Assembly (NCBI GenBank): GCA_902797145.1 | Contig: CADBRR010000028.1 | Location: 1 to 43,628 of the forward strand | DNA length: 43,628 nucleotides | Direction of reading: 5' to 3' | From: an uncultured Eubacteriales bacterium | Lineage (GTDB): Bacteria > Bacillota > Clostridia > Christensenellales > CAG-138 | In this document: one piece after another, positions 8,643 to 17,400 of the stretch | How positions within the stretch are numbered: the stretch's first letter is position 1 | Layout: every line of letters begins with the position of its first letter | Position numbers and translations under genes: made by a program | Notes under the pieces: generated by a model | The model's input: the letters and a program-made list of their open reading frames with translations, nothing else | Database searches by the model: none | What the model was told of the DNA's origin: nothing

Positions 8643-9975
8643 CGGACTTTCCTCAAAATTGCAGAATATATTCAAGAATCTTAGAAATAAGGGTAAGCTT
8701 AGCGAAAAAGATGTAAAAGATGTAATGCGTGAGATAAAGCTTGCATTGCTCGAAGCTGACGTAAACTTTACCGTTGTTAAAGATTTTATAAAGAAGACAA
8801 CTGAACGTGCAGTAGGCTCAGAAGTTCTTGAAAGCCTCACACCTGCACAACAGGTCATAAAAATAGTAAATGAAGAACTGACATCGCTTATGGGCGGTAC
8901 GGTTTCGAAAATAGAGTTTGGCTCTCAAAATCCATCGGTTATATTGCTTGCAGGTCTTCAAGGCGCAGGTAAGACAACTATGGCAGGTAAGCTTGCAAAC
9001 TATTTGAGGAAGCAGTATGGAAAAACTCCGTTGCTCGTTGCTTGTGATGTTTATAGACCGGCTGCTGTAAAACAGTTGCAGGTTGTTGGTGAAAAGTTGG
9101 ATGTACCTGTTTTTGAAAGAGGGCAGGAAGATCCAATAGAAACTTCAAGGCTTGCAATAGAATATGCAAAACGCAACCTCATGGACTTGGTTATTGTCGA
9201 TACGGCTGGACGACTTCATATTGATGAAAATATGATGGATGAGATTGCCAAAATAAAGGAAACTGTAAAGCCTGCTGAAATATTGCTTGTAGTAGATGCG
9301 ATGACGGGTCAGGATGCAGTAAATGTTGCAAAATCATTCCATGAAAAGCTTGAGCTTACCGGTGTTATTTTGACAAAGCTTGACGGCGATACAAGGGGTG
9401 GCGCAGCGCTTTCTGTAAAGGCTGTTACAGGAAAGCCGATTAAATTTTCGGGAATTGGTGAAAAGCTTACAGAAATTGAACCGTTCCATCCTGATAGAAT
9501 GGCTTCAAGAATATTGGGAATGGGCGATATGCTCACCCTCATTGAAAAAGCTGAACAGGCATTTAATGAAAAAAAAGCTCAGGAGCTTGTTGGAAAAATC
9601 AAGAAAGATGAATTTACTCTTGAGGATTTCCTTGAACAGTTTGAGCAGATGAAGAGTATGGGTTCAATGCGAGATATTCTTGGAATGATGCCGGGCATGG
9701 ACTCAAGCAAGCTTGACGATGTAGAGATTGATGAAAAGGCGACAGCAAGAATGACCGCTATAATCAAATCTATGACGAAGCAGGAAAGGCTCAAGCCTGA
9801 TATAATAAATGCAAGCAGGCGCAAGCGAATTGCCAGAGGCAGCGGAACGAGCATACAGGAAGTAAATAAGCTTCTTAACCAGTTTGATAGCACGAGAAAA
9901 CTTATGAAACAGTTTACTGGTGGCAAAAAAGGTAAGAAGAGAGGCAAGTTTAGATTGCCGTTTGGAAAATTTTAA
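8632..9975 (+). CDS. ffh: Signal recognition particle protein Ffh
   Basis: 447-residue SRP54 homologue that binds signal sequences on ribosomes together with the 4.5S/6S SRP RNA and hands the complex to FtsY. The N domain leads into the P-loop GLQGAGKTT (108-116), then DVYRPAAVKQL, DTAGRL, TKLDGDTRGG and a closing GIGEK. The methionine-rich M domain begins near residue 320 (MKSMGSMRDILGMMPGMD) and contains the RNA-binding helix with RRKRIARGSG. ATG 8632 is chosen because GGAGG (8620-8624) is ideally spaced and MAFDGLSSKLQ is the family start; an in-frame ATG at 8611 is rejected. Confidence 0.97.
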   Translation: MAFDGLSSKLQNIFKNLRNKGKLSEKDVKDVMREIKLALLEADVNFTVVKDFIKKTTERAVGSEVLESLTPAQQVIKIVNEELTSLMGGTVSKIEFGSQNPSVILLAGLQGAGKTTMAGKLANYLRKQYGKTPLLVACDVYRPAAVKQLQVVGEKLDVPVFERGQEDPIETSRLAIEYAKRNLMDLVIVDTAGRLHIDENMMDEIAKIKETVKPAEILLVVDAMTGQDAVNVAKSFHEKLELTGVILTKLDGDTRGGAALSVKAVTGKPIKFSGIGEKLTEIEPFHPDRMASRILGMGDMLTLIEKAEQAFNEKKAQELVGKIKKDEFTLEDFLEQFEQMKSMGSMRDILGMMPGMDSSKLDDVEIDEKATARMTAIIKSMTKQERLKPDIINASRRKRIARGSGTSIQEVNKLLNQFDSTRKLMKQFTGGKKGKKRGKFRLPFGKF

Positions 9976-9991
9976 GATATTAAGTTATAAA
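9962..9991 (+). promoter_or_regulatory. Possible promoter for rpsP operon
   Basis: TTGGAA (9962-9967, within the end of ffh) and TATAAA (9986-9991) have an 18-base spacer. Both are imperfect, so read-through from ffh is equally possible. Confidence 0.35.
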
Positions 9992-9997
9992 ACAGCA

Positions 9998-10029
9998 GAT
10001 AACGGAAACCGCAATTATCGGTGATACCG
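9998..10029 (+). other. Tandem hairpins in the rpsP leader
   Basis: GATAACGG (9998-10005) pairs with CCG-(CAA bulge)-TTATC (10009-10019). The next bases, CGGT-GAT-ACCG (10019-10029), form a small stem. An alternative AACGG/CCGTT pairing spans both. There is no U-tract, so this is not a terminator. It lies in the leader of a ribosomal-protein operon, where autoregulatory structures are common; the function is inference. Confidence 0.35.
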
Positions 10030-10074
10030 TTTCAATAAAAATATATTTATTTGTATTTTCAGGAGGAAACTATT

Positions 10075-10317
10075 ATGTTGAAAATCAGACTTCGTAGAAT
10101 GGGCGCAAAAAAAGCACCTTTTTACCGTATCGTAGTTGCTGATTCAAATGCTCCCCGTGATGGCGCATTTGTTGAAGAAATCGGTTACTACAATCCTATT
10201 TCAGAACCCGTTGAACTCAGAGTTGACAATGAAAAGGCAGCTCAGTGGATCAAGAACGGCGCACAGCCTACAGATACAGTAAGAGCACTTCTCAAGAAGA
10301 GTGGAGCTATTAAGTAA
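10075..10317 (+). CDS. rpsP: 30S ribosomal protein S16
   Basis: 80-residue S16, a 30S assembly protein on 16S rRNA. The sequence [20 protein letters not shown], followed by [22 protein letters not shown], is diagnostic. The start ATG 10075 has AGGAGG at 10062-10067; an in-frame ATG at 10051 has no site and adds a non-family N-terminus. The stop overlaps the next start (TAATG), so khpA is translationally coupled. The order rpsP-khpA-rimM-trmD is the standard Firmicutes operon. Confidence 0.97.
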   Translation: MLKIRLRRMGAKKAPFYRIVVADSNAPRDGAFVEEIGYYNPISEPVELRVDNEKAAQWIKNGAQPTDTVRALLKKSGAIK

Positions 10318-10577
10318 TGGCTGAAGAAAACATTTCAAAGGCTGAAAGCATCAAGGAACTTGTAAGATTCGTTGCAGAGAGCCTTGTTGATAAGCCCGAA
10401 GAGGTAAGCGTTACGCTTAAAGAAGAAGAAACTTCCGTTACAGTACAGCTTTCTGTTGCACAGGATGATATGGGCAAAGTAATAGGAAAGCAGGGCAGAA
10501 TAGCAAAAGCAATAAGAACTGTTGTAAAAGCAGCGTCTGTAAAGGAAGATAAAAAGTATATCGTAGAAATTCTTTGA
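10317..10577 (+). CDS. khpA: KH-domain RNA-binding protein KhpA (YlqC)
   Basis: 86-residue single KH-domain protein that partners KhpB/Jag in Gram-positive bacteria and binds many transcripts, influencing cell length and envelope growth. The GxxG loop is visible as IGKQGR (56-61), followed by the hydrophobic helix IAKAIRTVVKAA. The start codon shares a base with the rpsP stop (TAATG). It is co-transcribed with rpsP, rimM and trmD. Confidence 0.93.
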   Translation: MAEENISKAESIKELVRFVAESLVDKPEEVSVTLKEEETSVTVQLSVAQDDMGKVIGKQGRIAKAIRTVVKAASVKEDKKYIVEIL

Positions 10578-10602
10578 TTTAATCTTGTAAAAAGGGTGCA
10601 GA

Positions 10603-11136
10603 ATGGACAACACTAACTATCTCAGAGTAGGATTTATACTTCGTCCGCACGGAGTTCATGGAGCTGTAAAAATACAGTCGTTGACAGACGATAACTCAAG
10701 GTTTAAAAAGCTCAGCGATGCGTTTATAGAATTGAACGGAAAGATTAACCCTATTAAAGTTCAAAAAACTAACGTTCAGCAAGATGATATATTTGTAGAG
10801 ATAGAAGGCATTGATGATAGGAATGCAGCCGAAAAGCTCAGGAATGCATATATTTGTGTCGACAGAGAGCATGCAGTCAAACTTCCTGAAGGTATGTATT
10901 TTGTTGTCGATATAATAGGATGTAATGTGTTTTTAAGTGACGGAGTAGAAGTCGGAAAAGTGCAGGATGTTCTTGAAACAGGTGCAAATGATGTGTATGT
11001 CATAAAAGGAATTTCATCAACAGGAACCATAATGATACCAGCACTTAAAAAACTGCTTGTAGATGTTGACATCGAGCAAAAGAAGATAGTACTTGATAAA
11101 GATGTCTTTGAGGAGGTAGCACTCGTTGAAGATTGA
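10603..11136 (+). CDS. rimM: Ribosome maturation factor RimM
   Basis: 177-residue 16S rRNA processing factor that assists assembly of the 30S head near S19. The N-terminal RimM barrel starts LRVGFILRPHGVHGAVKIQSLTD (the G-x-HG-x-x-G pattern), and a PRC-barrel follows from about residue 95 (DIIGCNVFLSDGVEVGKVQDVLETGANDVYVI). The start has AAAGGGTG upstream. The last 11 bases overlap trmD. Confidence 0.95.
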   Translation: MDNTNYLRVGFILRPHGVHGAVKIQSLTDDNSRFKKLSDAFIELNGKINPIKVQKTNVQQDDIFVEIEGIDDRNAAEKLRNAYICVDREHAVKLPEGMYFVVDIIGCNVFLSDGVEVGKVQDVLETGANDVYVIKGISSTGTIMIPALKKLLVDVDIEQKKIVLDKDVFEEVALVED

Positions 11137-11857
11137 TATATTGACTATTTTCCCTGAAATGTTTGGTGGAGTTATAAATTCGAGTATAACTAAAAGAGCG
11201 GTTGAAAAAGGCATACTTGAATTTAATATTCATAACATACGTGATTTTTCACTTAATAAGCATAAGAATACCGATGATTATCCATTTGGTGGTGGGCCGG
11301 GAATGGTGATGATGGCTCAGCCAATAATGGATGCTATCGAAAGCATAGAAGGCTATGAGAGCGCAAGAAAGATTTATTTAAGTCCAAGAGGGCGTGTGCT
11401 TTCAACAGAAGTTGCAAAAGAGCTTTCTAAAGATGAACATCTTATTCTTTTATGCGGTCATTATGAGGGAATTGATGAAAGGGTAATGACGCTCATTGAT
11501 GAAGAAATTTCAATAGGCGACTATATCCTGACAGGTGGTGAACTACCTGCAATGGTACTTATAGATTGCGTAAGCAGATTTATAGACGGAGTACTTGGTT
11601 GCGAAGAATCTGCACAGGATGAATCGTTCGGGGATGGGTTGCTTGAATACCCACAGTATACAAGACCATCGGAATATCGAGGAATGAAAGTTCCAGAAGT
11701 CCTACTAAATGGCAATCATGCACTGATAGCCAAATGGCGAAGGGAACAATCGCTTCTTAAGACGCTTGAAATGCGACCCGAACTTATAGATAAGTGTGAA
11801 CTCACAAAATCTGATAAGAAATTTTTAGACGATATAAGCAAAAGTAAGGAAAAATAA
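11126..11857 (+). CDS. trmD: tRNA (guanine-N1-)-methyltransferase TrmD
   Basis: 243-residue SPOUT methyltransferase making m1G37 in tRNAs, which prevents +1 frameshifting. Conserved blocks are MKIDILTIFPEMF at the start, PFGGGPGMVM, LCGHYEGIDERV and SIGDYILTGGELPA (forming the trefoil knot that binds SAM), and EYPQYTRP. The start is TTG at 11126, supported by AGGAGG at 11111-11116, 9 bases upstream, and by the family N-terminus. It overlaps rimM by 11 bases and is followed by the separate promoter of rplS. Confidence 0.96.
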   Translation: MKIDILTIFPEMFGGVINSSITKRAVEKGILEFNIHNIRDFSLNKHKNTDDYPFGGGPGMVMMAQPIMDAIESIEGYESARKIYLSPRGRVLSTEVAKELSKDEHLILLCGHYEGIDERVMTLIDEEISIGDYILTGGELPAMVLIDCVSRFIDGVLGCEESAQDESFGDGLLEYPQYTRPSEYRGMKVPEVLLNGNHALIAKWRREQSLLKTLEMRPELIDKCELTKSDKKFLDDISKSKEK

Positions 11858-11889
11858 CTTGTAAAATTAGGCAAAAAATAAAAAAAGCC

Positions 11890-11918
11890 TTGAAAACTAA
11901 TAATTGGTATGTTATAAT
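11890..11918 (+). promoter_or_regulatory. Near-consensus promoter for rplS
   Basis: TTGAAA (11890-11895), a 17-base spacer and a perfect TATAAT (11913-11918), with an extended -10 TGT just before it. Transcription should start near 11925. With the terminator after rplS, this makes a monocistronic L19 unit. Confidence 0.85.
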
Positions 11919-11932
11919 TGCGTTTATGAGAT

Positions 11933-11967
11933 AAGCGGTCCTCTGTAGGAACACGACATGAACGCTT
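11933..11967 (+). promoter_or_regulatory. Candidate L19 (rplS) leader RNA structure
   Basis: In the 5' untranslated region, AAGCG (11933-11937) pairs with CGCTT (11963-11967), enclosing a TCCT-CTGT-AGGA hairpin (11939-11950). A structured L19 leader is known upstream of rplS in low-GC Gram-positives. The position fits, but I cannot score it against that family's covariance model. Confidence 0.45.
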
Positions 11968-11986
11968 TGTAGAAGGGAGTAAAACT

Positions 11987-12340
11987 ATGTCTGACATCAT
12001 CAGAGAATTAGAAAAAGAACAGCTTCGCACCGATCTTCCTAAGATCCAGATTGGTGATACAGTTCGTGTATATGTAAAAGTTATTGAAGGTACTCGTGAA
12101 AGACTTCAGAATTTTGAAGGAACAGTAATTAAAATGCAGGGTGGCGGCATCCGTAAAACATTCACAGTTCGCAGAATGTCATACGGTGTTGGCGTTGAAA
12201 GAACATTCCCCTATCATAGTCCGAGAATCGGTCGTATCGAAGTAGTTCGTCACGGTCGTGTACGTAGAGCTAAGTTGTATTACATCCGTAACCGTGTAGG
12301 TAAGGCTGCTAAGATCGTTGAAAAGTTTGAAGAAAAGTAA
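11987..12340 (+). CDS. rplS: 50S ribosomal protein L19
   Basis: 117-residue L19, located at the 30S-50S interface. Diagnostic segments are the [19 protein letters not shown] start, the [20 protein letters not shown] block, [12 protein letters not shown] and [25 protein letters not shown] precedes the ATG. It has its own promoter, leader structure and terminator. Confidence 0.98.
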   Translation: MSDIIRELEKEQLRTDLPKIQIGDTVRVYVKVIEGTRERLQNFEGTVIKMQGGGIRKTFTVRRMSYGVGVERTFPYHSPRIGRIEVVRHGRVRRAKLYYIRNRVGKAAKIVEKFEEK

Positions 12341-12358
12341 TTTGAAATTTTAACAGGT

Positions 12359-12411
12359 GGTGTCACTATTCATAAGCGTCAAATGATGCTTGTTAAGTGA
12401 CATCATTTTTA
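12359..12411 (+). terminator. Intrinsic terminator after rplS
   Basis: A bipartite stem: GGTGTCACT (12359-12367) pairs with AGTGACATC (12396-12404), and inside it AAGCGTC (12374-12380) pairs with GATGCTT (12385-12391) around AAAT. It is followed by ATTTTTATT. It starts 18 bases after the rplS stop. Confidence 0.85.
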
Positions 12412-12443
12412 TTATAAAAGAAATAAGAAAAAGGAAGAGAAAA

Positions 12444-13361
12444 GTGTTAATACAGTGGTATCCGGGACATATGGCGAAAGCACGCCGTATGTTGATAGAA
12501 AATTTAAAGATTATAGATGTAGTTGTTGAAATAATTGATGCCCGTGCGCCTTTGTCAACAAGGAATCCAGATTTTGATGACTTGTTTGTGCAGAAAAAAA
12601 GGGTAATAATAATGAACAAAAGCGATCTTGCATCACCAGTTCAAACAAAGCGATGGATAGAGTATTACAAGAAAAATGGAATACAAGCTATTGAATTTGT
12701 GGCTACAAATTCTTCACGCAAAAAGAATGCTGTAGATTTAATTGAAAAGGCAGCGGAAGATGAGGTCGTGAGATTGAAACAAAAAGGTGTAAGCAAAACA
12801 GTCAGGGCAATGGTAGTTGGAATCCCTAATGTAGGAAAATCAACATTTATAAATAGAATAGCAGGTGCTACAAGGGCGCAGGTAGGTGATAAACCAGGTG
12901 TTACAAAGGGAAAACAATGGGTTAAAATTACTCCATATCTTGAACTAATGGATACACCGGGGCTTTTGTGGCCAAAGCTTGAAATTGAAAAATATGCACA
13001 GCATCTTGCTTTTATAGGTTCTGTAAAAGATGATGTAATGGATGTCGAAAGGCTTGCAAATTACTTGCTTGGAGAGCTTGTTTTAGTATGCAAAGATGAT
13101 GTCGCTTTAAGATATAAGAAAATTGGCAATATAGAAAATATCGAATATATAATTAGTAATATCGAGTCAAATTATGATTTGCTTGAAGCTGTAGCAAGGA
13201 GTAGAGGTTTTATTTTAAGCGGTAATGAACCTGATACTGAAAGGGCAGCAAGAATAGTGCTAGATGAATTTAGAGCAGGCAAGATTACAAAAATTACACT
13301 TGATAGAATAGAAGATATCGGAAAATACGATAACGTAGAGGATAATAATAATGAAAAATAA
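12444..13361 (+). CDS. rbgA: Ribosome biogenesis GTPase RbgA (YlqF)
   Basis: 305-residue circularly permuted GTPase needed for a late step of 50S assembly. The G motifs occur in permuted order: G4 NKSD at 58-61, then G1 GIPNVGKST (126-134) and G3 DTPG (170-173), with the family start IQWYPGHMAKARR. The GTG at 12444, after AAGGAAGAG (12431-12439), is chosen; an in-frame ATG at 12390 lies within the rplS terminator. The end overlaps rnhB by 11 bases. No promoter was identified between the terminator and this gene. Confidence 0.95.
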   Translation: MLIQWYPGHMAKARRMLIENLKIIDVVVEIIDARAPLSTRNPDFDDLFVQKKRVIIMNKSDLASPVQTKRWIEYYKKNGIQAIEFVATNSSRKKNAVDLIEKAAEDEVVRLKQKGVSKTVRAMVVGIPNVGKSTFINRIAGATRAQVGDKPGVTKGKQWVKITPYLELMDTPGLLWPKLEIEKYAQHLAFIGSVKDDVMDVERLANYLLGELVLVCKDDVALRYKKIGNIENIEYIISNIESNYDLLEAVARSRGFILSGNEPDTERAARIVLDEFRAGKITKITLDRIEDIGKYDNVEDNNNEK

Positions 13362-13989
13362 AATCAGCGAAGCCGAGCGATTGTACAATATGACGGAGCA
13401 TGAAAGAATGTTCTGGAATAAAGGAATAATCGTGGCAGGTATGGACGAGGTTGGCAGAGGTCCACTTGCAGGACCGGTAGTTGCAGCTTGCGTTGCACTA
13501 AATGGAGATGCGCTTATTGAGTATGTCAATGACTCGAAAAAAGTAACAGAGTTGCGCAGAAAAAAGTTATCGCCTATTATTAAAGAAAATGCTATTGCAT
13601 ATGGAATAGGATATGTCGATAACGAAGTGATTGATGAAATAAATATTCTTAATGCGACGAAGCAAGCATTTAAAATAGCTTTCGAGCAAATGAATAGCGG
13701 TGATATTAAAATAAGGAATGTGCTTGTAGATGCTGTAAAGGATCTCGATATCGACGCAGAGCAACATCCATTGATTCATGGCGATGCATTAAGCTACCTT
13801 ATTGCGGCAGCATCAATCATAGCTAAAGTAGATAGAGATGAATATATGATGAAAATGCACGAAATATATCCAGAATATGGATTTGATAAAAATAAAGGTT
13901 ATGGAACGAAACAGCATATTGATGCGCTTAAAAAATATGGTCCATGTCCGATTCATAGAAAAAGTTTTATAAAGAACTTTGTTAAATAA
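13351..13989 (+). CDS. rnhB: Ribonuclease HII
   Basis: 212-residue RNase HII that removes misincorporated ribonucleotides and RNA from RNA-DNA hybrids. The signature GMDEVGRGPLAGPVV carries catalytic D32 and E33; the later VDAV and IIAKVDRDE motifs supply the remaining acidic residues. A GYGTKQHIDALKKYGPCPIHRKSF segment, typical of the C-terminus, is present. The start overlaps rbgA and the end is 1 base from the yraN start, so the three form a compact operon. Confidence 0.96.
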   Translation: MKNKISEAERLYNMTEHERMFWNKGIIVAGMDEVGRGPLAGPVVAACVALNGDALIEYVNDSKKVTELRRKKLSPIIKENAIAYGIGYVDNEVIDEINILNATKQAFKIAFEQMNSGDIKIRNVLVDAVKDLDIDAEQHPLIHGDALSYLIAAASIIAKVDRDEYMMKMHEIYPEYGFDKNKGYGTKQHIDALKKYGPCPIHRKSFIKNFVK

Positions 13990-13990
13990 T

Positions 13991-14350
13991 ATGTTTGATA
14001 AAATTAAAATAGGTAGTAACGGAGAAAAAATAGCGCTGAGATATTTAAAAAAACAAGGATATAAGCTGCTTGAAAAGAATTATCGAAAACTCAGATGTGA
14101 AATAGATTTAATAATGTATGATAAAAATACAAATTATTTAGTATTTGTCGAGGTAAAGACAAGAAGCGGCGATACATATGGTAGCGGTGCTGAAGCTGTG
14201 ACAAATTTAAAGCAGGAAAATATTATTAAGGCAACAACAGTGTATTTGAGAGAAAATAATTATTTTAACGAAAAAATACGATTTGATGTAGTCGAAGTTA
14301 ATGCTGAAAATAAAAATGTAAAACATATTATTTCTGCATTTACTTTATAG
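13991..14350 (+). CDS. yraN: YraN/UPF0102 family endonuclease-fold protein
   Basis: 119-residue member of the YraN family, which has a PD-(D/E)XK nuclease-like fold; its cellular role is not established. The active-site pattern is visible as EID (D39) then FVEVK (E54, K56). The conserved GEKIALRYLKKQGYKLLEKNYR N-terminal helix is also present. Two starts are possible: TTG 13979, inside rnhB, and ATG 13991. Neither has a clear Shine-Dalgarno sequence; 13991 matches the family N-terminus better. Such genes sit beside rnhB and comM in many bacteria, as here. Confidence 0.85.
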   Translation: MFDKIKIGSNGEKIALRYLKKQGYKLLEKNYRKLRCEIDLIMYDKNTNYLVFVEVKTRSGDTYGSGAEAVTNLKQENIIKATTVYLRENNYFNEKIRFDVVEVNAENKNVKHIISAFTL

Positions 14351-14358
14351 AAAAAATT

Positions 14359-14378
14359 TGCTATTATTTGTAATAGCA
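14359..14378 (+). other. Small hairpin between yraN and the glycosyltransferase gene
   Basis: TGCTATTA (14359-14366) and TAATAGCA (14371-14378) form a perfect 8-bp stem around TTTG. The downstream bases are not T-rich, so termination would be weak. No convincing promoter was seen in this 59-base gap. Confidence 0.4.
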
Positions 14379-14409
14379 GTAAAATTTCAAATGAAAGGAA
14401 AACAGTAAA

Positions 14410-17400
14410 ATGAAAAGAACACTTAGCTTTATTATTGTTGCTGTAATGGTGTTGATGGCGGTTTGTCCAACAGTTCTTGCTGAGAATAAGAACATATTCA
14501 AGGTGGATTTTAACACTGCTGTTTACGGCGATAATAATATTCCGAACGGATGGTCAACGCATGAATACGATTCGGGTATAAGTATGTTCCTTGTTGAAAA
14601 TGATGATACAAAGGGAAAATGTGTAAAAATAAGCAGTGGCTCTGAAAACGATGCAAGGCTTTGTTATGAACTTGCTGTTGAACCTAATACAAGATACAGA
14701 ATTAAATGCGAAGCAAAAGCTGTAAATGTAAAAGATGGGGCAGGTGTTTGCATTTCTGTACTTGGAACTTATGCGGTAAGTGATGGACTTCATGGCAACA
14801 CCGATTGGCAAGAACTCGAACTTGTAGGAAAAACTGATGCAAATCAGAAAAGTATGACGATATCACTTGCACTTGGCGGTTATAGCGCAACTTCGAGCGG
14901 TAATGCTTTGTTCAGTTCCGTTTCAGTTGAAACATTAACAGATGAGTATGCTGGAGAGGTAAAGGAGTTTTCGTATCCCCAAAATAATTCTAAAGCAAAT
15001 AACGATTCAGAAACTAATCCTTACTTAAAAGAAGGCAGAGTTCCGTATCTTGGTTATATCATTTTAATTGCTATAGTTTCTGCTATTGCCTTTACATTCA
15101 TTTATGGCAGAAGCATAAAGCCCAAAAATGTAATTAGTAATCCTGATAATGGTAGAAACAATATTACGGAAGTAATATGCTTTTTAGTGATAGCTTTGAT
15201 TTTTAGATTCATTCTATCGTTTGTATTTGTCGGGCATCCGACCGATATAGCTTGCTTTAAAGGTTGGTCAAATCTTGTATACGAAAAGGGATTCAGTAAT
15301 TTCTATACATCGGGTGTATTTACAGACTATCCACCAGGATATATGTATGTGTTGTGGGTAGTAGGATTTATTGCTGATATATTTGGATTGAAATCAGGTG
15401 CAGGATTTACATTGCTTGTAAAATTGCCTGCAATTATTGCAGATATTGCAAGCGCCTATATGGTATATAGAATTGCAAGAAGGATGAATCTTTCACATAA
15501 TAAATCGCTTGTTCTTATGGTTGTAATGGCACTCAATCCTATGATGGCATTTGTTTCGGGTGCATGGGGTCAGATTGATTCAATACTTACACTCTTGCTG
15601 ATAGCTGTTTGTCTGTGCTTTACAAATAAAAAGATTATTCTTGCAGGCGCAGTTTATGGTCTTGCAATTCTTGTAAAGCCCCAAGCGCTTATTGCTGGCC
15701 CAGTGCTTGCTGTAGCATATTTTGCGTTAATATTTGAGAAAGATTCTGAAGAGAAAATAAAGAATCCGATATTGAAAATATTGCTTGCAGTAGCTTCGGC
15801 TGTAGCTGTAATATTTGTTTTATCTCTCCCATTCAAGGGGAGTCAAGACCTGTTCTGGATAGTAGATAAATATGTTTCGACATCTACATCTTATCCATAC
15901 GCAACGGTAGAAGCTTATAATCTATTCGGATTGCTTGGAGGAAATTGGGAAAAAGTTGAAACAGCAGTTCCTATAATTGGAATAAGCTATAAGCTCCTCG
16001 GAACTATACTTATTGCACTCTCAATAGTGTTCGCAATGTATATGTACATAAATGCTCGCAAGAGTAATAAAAAAGGTGCTTTACTGTTGTCAATGGCATT
16101 TGCATATAGTGCAGTATTTTCACTTGGTCATTATATGCACGAAAGATATTTATATCCTGCAATCGTATTAACTTTATTTGCATTTTTGTACTATAATGAC
16201 AGAAGGCTGTTTAAGTGCTTTGCAATACAAACTATAGGAATGCTTATAAATGTTTTGGCAGTATTTGCAATTTCAGCAGGCAACGAGTTTAGAGGCGATG
16301 AATATAATGCAGTTGTTTATGTAGGGTCTGCAATAAATGTTCTAAGCTTCATTTACTTCACATATGTTTGCACAGACATAATGCTGTGCAAGAGGATTTC
16401 TCCTGCTTATGAAGGCAATAGAAAGGAAAAACAACTTCCGCCTGAAGAACAGGAAAAAGTAAAAGAACAAGAAAAACAGTCAAAACTTGAATCAATTTTT
16501 GCACCACGTGATACAAAATTGAATTTGACGAAAAAAGATATATTTATTTGCCTTGCGCTTACAGTAGTGTATGGATTTATTGCACTAACTAACCTTGGAA
16601 CAACACAAGCGCCTGTAACACAATGGGCTGCTAACTCTGCCGATGAAGAAATCGTATTTGACTTTGGCGGAACTGTTAATATAGCAGAAATACGAGCATT
16701 TGGCGGAATAGCAAGAAACGGTGTTCTTAAGTTTACTGACGATGCTGGTAATGAATATTCTCATAAGCAGGAATATACACAGATGTATAGGTGGTACAAG
16801 CTTCTTGATGCTAATACAAAGATACAAACATCAAAGCTTAAACTCGAAGTTAGCAGGGGTAGTGCTTTATATAATGAAATAGCATTTATAGATAACGATG
16901 GTAAGTATATACCTGTAAAAATAATATCGGGCGATGAAAGCGCATTGTTGCTTATAGATGAACCTGAACAAGTTCCTGCAAATCCATCAAATATGAACGG
17001 TATGTATTTTGATGAATTGTACCATGCAAGAACAGCTTATGAGCATCTTCATAATTTAGAACCATATGAAATAACTCATCCACCGCTTGGAAAGATTATA
17101 ACAATGGTTGGTGTTGCAATATTCGGTATGAATGCTTTTGGCTGGAGAGTTATGCCTGCATTGTTTGGAATATTTATGGTTCCGATAATGTATATGTTCG
17201 GTAAACGATTGTTTAAAAAATCCGAATATGCACTATTGATGGCTGGACTGTTCGCATTTGACTTCATGCATTTTGTTCAGACAAGAATATCAACTATTGA
17301 CGTTTATGGCGTATTCTTTATAATTTTGATGTTCTATTATATGTATCAATATTATAATATGAGCTTTTTTGCAGATGGATTGAAGAAGACCCTCAAACCG

